DNA of 5,022 bases, taken from NCBI GenBank assembly GCA_013214365.1, contig JABSPI010000271.1, positions 1-5,022 on the forward strand, written 5' to 3'. The stretch comes from Erythrobacter sp. GTDB lineage: Bacteria > Pseudomonadota > Alphaproteobacteria > Sphingomonadales > Sphingomonadaceae. Below the pieces are notes generated by a model. That model ran no database searches. It was not told the origin of the DNA and worked only from the letters and a program-made list of their open reading frames with translations. Positions 1 to 5,022 of the stretch are shown piece after piece (position 1 is the stretch's first letter; the number at the start of each line of letters is the position of its first letter). The position numbers and the translations under genes were made by a program.

Positions 1-326
1 GGATTGGTCCCGCCCAAAGTCACGCATTGATAGATCGTCACATTGTCACCGATTTCGGCGGTTTCGCCGATGACGGTAAAGCCATGATCAATGAACAGGT
101 TCTTGCCGATCCGCGCGCCGGGGTGGATATCAATCGCGGTCAAAAGCCGGCTGATATGGTTGACCATGCGCGCCAGAAAATAGAGCTTGGCGTAAAACAG
201 CCAATGCGCAAGGCGATGGAAACCCAACGCCCAAACCCCGGGATAAAGCAGGATTTCCCAACGCGAACGCGGCGCGGGATCGCGGCTTCGCACCGAGTCC
301 AGATAGGTTTTCAGGCGCGTGAACAT
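1..326 (-). CDS. cysE: Serine O-acetyltransferase (CysE/EpsC type), N-terminal part, runs off the left edge
   Basis: The 108 complete codons visible match the N-terminal part of short serine O-acetyltransferases, which transfer an acetyl group from acetyl-CoA to L-serine to give O-acetylserine, the precursor of cysteine. Residues 1-60 form the helical region, with the FHRLAHWL segment at about 36-43 and NHISR at 56-60. From about residue 65 the left-handed beta-helix hexapeptide repeats begin ([10 protein letters not shown], then [10 protein letters not shown] and VTLGG). The Asp-His pair of the active site is seen as FIDHG, D80 and H81. The start is the ATG at 326, chosen because GGGAG lies 9 nt upstream and the reading matches the family N-terminus MFTRLK. 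The C-terminal coils lie outside the window. It follows hdaA after 42 bp. The loop after the active-site His reads [10 protein letters not shown], one residue shorter than the HGxGVVIGETA usual in the family. Another hexapeptide acetyltransferase is possible but less likely. Confidence 0.88.
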   Translation of the reverse strand, partial: MFTRLKTYLDSVRSRDPAPRSRWEILLYPGVWALGFHRLAHWLFYAKLYFLARMVNHISRLLTAIDIHPGARIGKNLFIDHGFTVIGETAEIGDNVTIYQCVTLGGTN

Positions 327-335
327 GACCTGTTA

Positions 336-340
336 CTCCC
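336..340 (-). promoter_or_regulatory. Ribosome binding site of the serine acetyltransferase gene
   Basis: On the minus strand GGGAG ends 9 nt before the ATG at 326. It is one of the clearest Shine-Dalgarno matches in the window and fixes this start. It also means the gene can be translated independently of hdaA, whose stop codon is 42 bp upstream. I see no clear promoter or terminator in the 42 bp between the two genes. Confidence 0.6.
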
Positions 341-368
341 ACCAAATGCAGCGAAAAGCAAATAACCG

Positions 369-1007
369 CTACAACAGCTTTTGTTGTTCGGGCCCATGCA
401 AAGCTTCCAGCGCCGCTCTCCACACAGACATGGTGGCCGCGCTCGCGCGTTCAAGGCTGATGCGGTCAATTGTCGCCACCAACGCCTCGATATCGGCAAA
501 ACTGCGGGCGCTGCGCGGGACCAGATAATCGGCCGCGCCATCCGCCAAAGTCAGCCCGCGCGCCTCGGCATGGGCCTCGATCAGGGCGGCGGCCATCGCA
601 TCATCGGGTTGCGTAATGGCCAGTTGCAATGACCCGCCCAGCCGCGATTTGAGATCGGGCAAAGTGATGTCCCACGGGGTTGCATTGGCGATCAGCAAGA
701 GCGGCTGGCCGGCGCGCGATCCGCCCTGTTGCACCGCATTCCAGCGGTGAAACACCTCCGCTTCATCGGCCATGTCGGCATTGTCGATCGTGTCGATCCC
801 CTGACCGCTTGCCCATTGCGCGATCATCGATTTGCCTGATCGCGGCGGCCCGGTCAGAACCGCAGTGTGAAACGGCCAAGTGTCCGGCGATTGGAGCGCC
901 TCGATCACGCCGGCATTGCCATTGCCGATCACCACCCGGCGCGAATGCCCGCGATGGTCCGCTACCAAAGGCAGCGCGATCTGTGTTGGGATGGAGGGTT
1001 TCGCCAT
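369..1007 (-). CDS. hdaA: HdaA, DnaA-related ATPase for regulatory inactivation of DnaA
   Basis: This 212-residue protein is a stand-alone AAA+ domain related to DnaA. It lacks the DnaA N-terminal domain and the C-terminal DNA-binding domain, as expected of Hda/HdaA. Known family members bind the DNA polymerase sliding clamp and stimulate ATP hydrolysis by DnaA, which stops re-initiation of replication. Visible features are a clamp-binding hexapeptide QIALPL at 9-14, Walker A GPPRSGKS at 53-60, a Walker B-like strand IDTIDNAD at 71-78, a sensor 1 segment LLIANATP at 104-111, an arginine-finger (box VII) region LKSRLGG at 119-125, and a sensor 2-like PRSARSF at 164-170. The second acidic residue of Walker B is Asn. 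I chose the ATG at 1007, which puts the clamp motif at residue 9; a TTG two codons upstream (1013) is also in frame. The Shine-Dalgarno sequence is weak (GCGGGG). It begins 26 bp after the DUF2066-like gene, so the two are probably co-transcribed. Confidence 0.88.
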   Translation of the reverse strand: MAKPSIPTQIALPLVADHRGHSRRVVIGNGNAGVIEALQSPDTWPFHTAVLTGPPRSGKSMIAQWASGQGIDTIDNADMADEAEVFHRWNAVQQGGSRAGQPLLLIANATPWDITLPDLKSRLGGSLQLAITQPDDAMAAALIEAHAEARGLTLADGAADYLVPRSARSFADIEALVATIDRISLERASAATMSVWRAALEALHGPEQQKLL

Positions 1008-1033
1008 GACCAAAGCCCCGCGCCCGCCGCGCT

Positions 1034-2362
1034 TTAGCGGCTGATCGAGAGCGTGTTGCCGCTCTCGCGCACTGCAAAGCCGCGATCCCGCAGCGCCCCG
1101 GCCAAAGCGCCGACATCGCCGCGATAGGTTACATTCATCACCGACGTGCCGCCCATGGCCGTGCTGGTTACTGACAAAGAACGCACGCCGGGAACCGCGC
1201 GCATATTGGTCAAAGCGGCGTCAAATGTGGAGGGATCAGGCGTTGCGAATTGCACCACCACGTTGATCTGGTCCTCGGGCTCTATCGTGGCTTGCGCCGC
1301 TGGCGTGCCCGGCGCCGTCCCATCCGCGCCATCGCCCGGTCCAACTGTCATCGGGAACACCCCGCCATTGGCCGCTGCCTCTGCGGCCAAACGCTCACGC
1401 TCGCGGATCGCCTGTCCGATATCGACCAGACGCTGCAATGCGGGGTCGATTTGGCCCGACCCGCCCAGATTGAGCGTGGGATCAGGGGTGAGCTTGCCCT
1501 CGACCAATGCCTGTTCATAGATCCGGTCGAGCCGTTCGACCGCATCGCCTAGCATGTCGGGCAATTGCCCCGGCCCCTGGGCGCTGAGTTGGAAACTGCC
1601 CAACACTTTGCTGTCGGGGCCATAGCGGGCGGTGAATGTGCCGGTGATCGGGCCTCCGGGAAATTGCGGTTCGATCCGCGCGATCGGGGTGAGCGCATCG
1701 GCCGCGGCAAACTGATCGAGCGTGGTGCGCCACCAGGCGCGGCTGCGGCGGCCGGACTGGCCAAAATTGAGCAACAGCGAATCGCCCCCTGCCCCGCTGG
1801 GCCGGACATAATCGATGCGGCTGCGCCCCGGGCTGAATTCGGCCCAGGCGCGTTGCCATGGATTGCGCGCTTCAAATGTGGTGAAGGCGCCCGCGCTGAC
1901 CATCACCGGGATCACCAACATCGGGGCCGATGAACGCGCTTGGCGCGCGCCGCCCAAAAACCGCGCCGAGCGTTGACGGTCAAACGTGACACCCAAAGTC
2001 GCGACATAGCGTTTGGGACCGATCCGTTCGCGCTGGATAACGATCGCGGACACCATCCCGGCCAAGTCGGCATCGCTTACCTCGGGGCCGCCCACACGTT
2101 GCCATGCATCGCGCTGCGCTTGGCGCCAGCCGCGCTCGCGCGCCTCCTCGGCATTGTCGCCGCGTGTGTCGACATCGATCCCGCGCACTTCGATATCCGC
2201 GCTCGATGCGATCGGGGCGATTCCCCGATTCCCTGACACCTGCGCAACCACCAATGCAAATCCTCCAGCCAGCAGAATCAGCGCACCAAAGCACGCCACC
2301 ACCCAGCGGAGGGGCAAAAGGGCGCTCAAATTCGGGCCAGAAAGGGTCACAATGCGTGCCAT
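1034..2362 (-). CDS. Membrane-anchored DUF2066-like protein with C-terminal HMA-like domain
   Basis: The 442-residue product is not characterised as far as I know. Residues about 19-41 form one hydrophobic segment preceded by an Arg, which suggests an N-terminal membrane anchor with the rest in the periplasm. Residues about 54-290 resemble DUF2066-type proteins: an early EARERGWRQAQRDAW helix, then RYVATLGVTFD, and later ARIEPQF and GSFQLSAQG strands. A helix at about 305-332 rich in Arg, Glu and Ala is followed by a Gly/Ala/Pro-rich linker (about 333-358). Residues about 366-441 read as a ferredoxin-like beta-alpha-beta-beta-alpha-beta fold similar to heavy-metal-associated domains, but without the CxxC metal site and with no Cys at all, so metal binding is unlikely. 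The ATG at 2362 has no Shine-Dalgarno sequence. The gene is the first of the minus-strand set, directly upstream of hdaA and divergent from purM. The coding call is secure; the domain names are recalled from family resemblance and the function is unknown. Confidence 0.8.
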   Translation of the reverse strand: MARIVTLSGPNLSALLPLRWVVACFGALILLAGGFALVVAQVSGNRGIAPIASSADIEVRGIDVDTRGDNAEEARERGWRQAQRDAWQRVGGPEVSDADLAGMVSAIVIQRERIGPKRYVATLGVTFDRQRSARFLGGARQARSSAPMLVIPVMVSAGAFTTFEARNPWQRAWAEFSPGRSRIDYVRPSGAGGDSLLLNFGQSGRRSRAWWRTTLDQFAAADALTPIARIEPQFPGGPITGTFTARYGPDSKVLGSFQLSAQGPGQLPDMLGDAVERLDRIYEQALVEGKLTPDPTLNLGGSGQIDPALQRLVDIGQAIRERERLAAEAAANGGVFPMTVGPGDGADGTAPGTPAAQATIEPEDQINVVVQFATPDPSTFDAALTNMRAVPGVRSLSVTSTAMGGTSVMNVTYRGDVGALAGALRDRGFAVRESGNTLSISR

Positions 2363-2431
2363 CGGGGAAATATTGAGCGTCTTTGCCCAATGCGAAGTGG
2401 AATTCCAAGCCTGAATGGGTAAAGCGGACCT
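2363..2431. promoter_or_regulatory. Divergent intergenic region between the DUF2066-like gene and purM
   Basis: This 69-bp stretch must carry, or lie very near, the promoters of both gene sets, because they diverge here. I could not find a convincing -35/-10 pair for purM. On the minus strand AATATT (2369-2374) lies 6 nt before the ATG of the DUF2066-like gene and could be a -10 element, but the sequence 17 bp further upstream (CTTCGC) is a poor -35. The purM start is preceded by a weak Shine-Dalgarno match, AAGCGGA at 2422-2428. A 10-bp palindrome lies near the centre. The promoter role is inferred from gene layout. Confidence 0.5.
2398..2407. repeat. Perfect 10-bp palindrome TGGAATTCCA in the divergent intergenic region
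   Basis: The sequence TGGAATTCCA equals its own reverse complement, and the symmetry stops at the next base on each side. It lies near the centre of the 69-bp gap, 24 bp before the purM ATG and 35 bp before the ATG of the DUF2066-like gene. That position would suit an operator acting on one or both genes. A palindrome of this length is expected by chance in about one in twenty such gaps, so a role as an operator is only a suggestion. Confidence 0.35.
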
Positions 2432-3529
2432 ATGTCTGGTAAAAATTCACCCTACACCTACGCCGATGCCGGCGTCTCGATCGATGCGGGCAATGCTTTG
2501 ATCAAAGCGATCGCCCCTCTGGCCAAAGCCACTGCGCGCCCCGGCGCGACCAGCGACCTTGGCGGATTTGGCGGCTTCTTCGACCCCAAAGCAGCCGGGT
2601 ATAAAGACCCGCTTCTGGTCGCGGGCAATGACGGGGTTGGGACCAAGCTGAAACTGGCTATCGATTATGACCGCCATGACAGCGTCGGGATCGATCTGGT
2701 CGCGATGTGCGTGAATGATTTGATTGTGCAAGGCGCAGAGCCGCTCTTCTTCCTCGACTATTTCGCCACCGGCAAGCTGGAAAATGGCATTGCCGAACGG
2801 GTGGTCGCCGGAATTGCGGATGGCTGCAAACAGGCCGGTTGCGCATTGATCGGGGGCGAGACCGCGGAAATGCCCGGAATGTATGCCGATGGCGACTATG
2901 ATCTGGCCGGGTTCTGCGTGGGCGCAGTCGAACGCGGCGAGCAATTAACCGGCGATCAGGTCGCGCCGGGCGATGTCTTGATCGGGCTGGCCAGTTCAGG
3001 CGTGCATTCCAACGGCTATTCGCTGGTCCGCCGTTTGGCCGCGGACAAGGGATGGAAATTGGACCGGCCCGCTTTGTTTAACTCCGACCAATTGTTGATC
3101 GATGCCCTGATCGAGCCGACCCGCATCTATGTCGCGAGCCTGTTGCCGGTGGTGCGCGATGGACTGGTCCATGCGCTGGCGCATATTACGGGCGGGGGGC
3201 TGCTGGAAAATATCCCGCGCATCCTGCCTGACGGCGCGCATGCCCGGGTCAATGCTGATCTGTGGGAACAACCGCGCCTGATGGCGTTTTTGCAAGCGCA
3301 AGGCGCGATCGAGCCTGAGGAAATGGCGCGCACGTTTAATTGCGGGGTCGGCATGGTTCTGGCGATTGCGCCTGATGATACTGCCGAGGTGACGCGGCGG
3401 CTGGAAGAAGCGGGCGAAACCGTGGTGCAAGTGGGCGTGATCGAAGCGGGTAAAAAGGGCTGCAGCGTGCGCGGATCGCGCGGCACGTGGAGCGCGCAAT
3501 CCGATTGGGAGGCGACCCATCTCGCCTGA
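2432..3529 (+). CDS. purM: Phosphoribosylformylglycinamidine cyclo-ligase (AIR synthetase)
   Basis: PurM closes formylglycinamidine ribonucleotide to 5-aminoimidazole ribonucleotide using ATP, the fifth step of de novo purine synthesis, in the cytoplasm. The 365-residue length is slightly above the usual 340-350. The family motifs appear in order: [11 protein letters not shown] at 10-20, NDGVGTKLK at 66-74, [21 protein letters not shown] at 94-114, the [11 protein letters not shown] loop at 141-151, [15 protein letters not shown] at 186-200, [13 protein letters not shown] at 251-263 and TFNCGVGM at 301-308. The N-terminal half carries the ATP-binding ATPase-like fold of the PurM superfamily and the C-terminal half the second alpha/beta domain. 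The ATG at 2432 gives the expected N-terminus, with a weak AAGCGGA ribosome binding site 3 nt before it. It is the first gene of the plus-strand operon and is followed 13 bp later by the likely start of purN. I see no purine riboswitch upstream; the leader is too short for one. Confidence 0.97.
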   Translation: MSGKNSPYTYADAGVSIDAGNALIKAIAPLAKATARPGATSDLGGFGGFFDPKAAGYKDPLLVAGNDGVGTKLKLAIDYDRHDSVGIDLVAMCVNDLIVQGAEPLFFLDYFATGKLENGIAERVVAGIADGCKQAGCALIGGETAEMPGMYADGDYDLAGFCVGAVERGEQLTGDQVAPGDVLIGLASSGVHSNGYSLVRRLAADKGWKLDRPALFNSDQLLIDALIEPTRIYVASLLPVVRDGLVHALAHITGGGLLENIPRILPDGAHARVNADLWEQPRLMAFLQAQGAIEPEEMARTFNCGVGMVLAIAPDDTAEVTRRLEEAGETVVQVGVIEAGKKGCSVRGSRGTWSAQSDWEATHLA

Positions 3530-3542
3530 TAACGCCCCATCT

Positions 3543-4205
3543 TTGGCCCCATCCGGCGGGTCTGGATCCGCCCGGGCGAAGGTGGCGGTGTTTATTTCGG
3601 GCACCGGATCGAACATGGCCGCTTTGCTCTACGCCTCGCGGCGTGCCGATTGCCCGTATGAGATTGTTCTGGTGACCGGCGACAATCCGGCCGCCCCCGG
3701 CCTTGATCTGGCTGAGGGTGAAGGCGTTTCGGTGGTGCGGCTGGACAAGCCCAAAAAGGGCGAGAAAGCAGCCTTTTTCGACCGGCTCAGCCAAACCGCG
3801 CAGGCCGCAGGGGCAGATATCATCGCGCTGGCGGGCTTTATGCGCATCCTGCCTGAAAGTTTTGTGAGCGCGTGGGAAGATGCGATTATCAATATCCACC
3901 CCTCGCTCCTGCCCAAATATAAAGGGCTCCACACCCATGCCCGCGCGCTTGAAGAAGGCGACGAGGTCGCCGGCTGCACTGTCCATGTGGTGACCCCCGA
4001 ACTCGACAGCGGGGCGATATTGGGCCGCAGCGAGGTCGCCATTATCCCCGGCGACACGCCCGGAACTCTCGCCGCGCGGGTGTTGATCGCGGAGCACCAG
4101 CTCTATGCCCGCGCGTTGGAGGCTTATGTCACGCGCAGTGATTTTGCCGCGCGCCCCACACCCTTGCCCAAAACCCACGATCAAGGCCACGGACAGGCCG
4201 GATGA
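3543..4205 (+). CDS. purN: Phosphoribosylglycinamide formyltransferase
   Basis: PurN transfers the formyl group of 10-formyltetrahydrofolate to glycinamide ribonucleotide, the third step of purine synthesis. The phosphate-binding SGTGSN loop is at 19-24, followed by ALAGFMRIL at 95-103 and the catalytic NIHPSLLPKYKGLHTH at 117-132. By comparison with the E. coli enzyme (N106, H108, D144) the catalytic residues are N117, H119 and D155, the last within TPELDSGAI. Length (up to 220 residues) fits the family, with a short polar C-terminal extension. The start is uncertain: no ATG is available between the purM stop and the conserved KVAVFISGTG. The TTG at 3543 gives a 12-residue leader; GTG codons at 3582 and 3588 would start almost directly at the first beta strand, and 3582 has GGGCGAA just upstream. 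Close spacing to purM indicates co-transcription, and the stop overlaps the next gene. Function is secure, the 5' end is not. Confidence 0.93.
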   Translation: MAPSGGSGSARAKVAVFISGTGSNMAALLYASRRADCPYEIVLVTGDNPAAPGLDLAEGEGVSVVRLDKPKKGEKAAFFDRLSQTAQAAGADIIALAGFMRILPESFVSAWEDAIINIHPSLLPKYKGLHTHARALEEGDEVAGCTVHVVTPELDSGAILGRSEVAIIPGDTPGTLAARVLIAEHQLYARALEAYVTRSDFAARPTPLPKTHDQGHGQAG

Positions 4206-5022
4206 TCGCGCGGCGTTCGGCTCCCGTGCGCGATCACCCGCTGGCACGCGGGGCTCTGGCGGACCGGGCGAATGATTTCCTCACCAAAGCATGGGCCAAA
4301 GGATGGTTGCCGCCGCCCGAACTCGATCCCGATGCGCTTTGGGCAATGGCGAGCAAATCCTTCGGCGCGCACGCCGCAAATGCCGAAACGGGCGGCCGGT
4401 GCGAGGCAGATGTCGAAGATTTTCGCAGCCGGCTCGAACGATTGAGCCAGTCTGCGTGCGATCAGGCGCGGCTCAACGCATTGGGCCGGGCGATGGCGTG
4501 GGGGCAATTGACCCGGGTGATCAAGAACCGGCTGGCCTTTGGGCGGATGTGGCGCGCCAATGGCGCTATGCTCGACACCGCTTTGGCCCCGCCGATCATT
4601 GTGATCGGACATATGCGATCGGGCACAACCCGGATTCACAAATTGCTCGCCGCCGATCCCGCGCATGCCCATACCCGTTATCAGGACGCCTATCATCCGG
4701 TGCCGGCGGCAAGGGGGCTGGCGCGGATGAAATCGGCGTTTGAGCTGGCTATGCTGGGCGCGCTCAATCCGTGGATGCAATCGATCCACCCTATGGCCCC
4801 GGCGCAAGTTGAGGAGGAGCTGGCGTGGATTTCGGCCGCGCTGCACCATTCGATTTACGAATCGCAATGGCACATCCCCGATTATTCGGCATGGAGCGAG
4901 GCGCGCGACCCCGCCCCGATCTACCGCGAATTTGCACGGATTTTACGCACTGACGCGGCCCACCGCGGTGTGGCGGACAAGCCGCGCGTGATGAAAGTGC
5001 CCGCCTTTGCCGAGGATTTGCC
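4202..5022 (+). CDS. Sulfotransferase family protein, N-terminal 273 residues, runs off the right edge
   Basis: The open frame from the ATG at 4202 carries the PAPS-binding loop of sulfotransferases, IGHMRSGTTRIHKLLAADP at 135-153, in which the RSGTT core (139-143) contacts the 5'-phosphosulfate in known enzymes. Further family features are TRYQDAYHPVP at 158-168, HPMAPAQVEEELAW at 196-209, and a late PRVMKVPAFAEDL at 261-273 that resembles the 3'-phosphate-binding strand of the Sulfotransfer_3 group. About 130 residues precede the loop, which is typical of bacterial members of this group. They are mostly helical and contain no signal peptide, so a cytoplasmic enzyme is likely. The substrate cannot be predicted; bacterial relatives sulfate diverse small molecules or lipids. 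The ATG overlaps the purN stop (ATGA), which suggests translational coupling, and no separate Shine-Dalgarno sequence is evident. The frame stays open to the window edge, so the C-terminus is not seen. Confidence 0.85.
   Translation, partial: MIARRSAPVRDHPLARGALADRANDFLTKAWAKGWLPPPELDPDALWAMASKSFGAHAANAETGGRCEADVEDFRSRLERLSQSACDQARLNALGRAMAWGQLTRVIKNRLAFGRMWRANGAMLDTALAPPIIVIGHMRSGTTRIHKLLAADPAHAHTRYQDAYHPVPAARGLARMKSAFELAMLGALNPWMQSIHPMAPAQVEEELAWISAALHHSIYESQWHIPDYSAWSEARDPAPIYREFARILRTDAAHRGVADKPRVMKVPAFAEDL

Noticed and set aside
27..365. 112-codon plus-strand open frame at the left edge
   Set aside because: The minus strand here encodes a clear serine acetyltransferase with its own ribosome binding site; the plus frame has no family resemblance.
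327..368. Terminator between hdaA and the acetyltransferase gene
   Set aside because: No GC-rich hairpin followed by a T-run is visible in the 42 bp.
1565..1933. Plus-strand open frames of 98-133 codons within 1146-2414
   Set aside because: All lie opposite the 442-codon DUF2066-like gene and have compositions typical of GC-rich antisense frames, without domains or ribosome binding sites.
2373..2411. Possible purM promoter from TTGAGC (2373) or TTGCCC (2383)
   Set aside because: No acceptable -10 hexamer occurs 16-18 bp downstream of either, so a specific promoter is not called.
3336..4247. 303-codon minus-strand open frame opposite purM and purN
   Set aside because: It lies antisense to two genes with complete sets of family motifs. 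Its product is rich in Arg, Ala and Gly with no recognisable domain, as expected from GC-rich codon periodicity read on the opposite strand.
4181..4873. 230-codon minus-strand open frame opposite the sulfotransferase gene
   Set aside because: The plus-strand frame carries the PAPS-binding loop and other sulfotransferase features, while this frame gives an Arg/Pro/His-rich sequence with no domain.

Overview
The window looks like chromosomal DNA from an alphaproteobacterium, most likely of the Sphingomonadales (Erythrobacter or Sphingomonas-like). The reasons are the high GC content with strong G/C third positions, the PurM and PurN protein sequences, and a short DnaA-like ATPase of the HdaA type sitting close to the purine genes. 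This assignment is inference from recollected family sequences, not from a search. There is no sign of mobile elements, CRISPR, tRNA or rRNA, and it reads as an ordinary housekeeping region.

The layout is two divergent gene sets separated by a 69-bp intergenic region (2363-2431). To the left, on the minus strand, transcription runs through three genes. The first encodes a membrane-anchored DUF2066-like protein with a C-terminal HMA-like fold (2362 to 1034). The second is hdaA (1007 to 369), encoding the replication-control ATPase. The third is the 5' part of a serine O-acetyltransferase gene (326 to beyond the left edge). Gaps are 26 and 42 bp, so this may be one operon, although the acetyltransferase has its own good ribosome binding site.

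To the right, on the plus strand, are purM (2432-3529) and purN (about 3543-4205), the fifth and third steps of de novo IMP synthesis. They are followed by a sulfotransferase-family gene whose ATG overlaps the purN stop codon by 4 bp (4202 to beyond the right edge).

Together the window places purine nucleotide synthesis back to back with a regulator of DnaA activity. The points most worth checking are a 10-bp perfect palindrome (2398-2407) in the shared intergenic region, a possibly leaderless start for the DUF2066-like gene, the lack of an ATG start for purN, a Walker B change in HdaA, and the sulfotransferase coupled to purN. I found no evidence of a new biological system.
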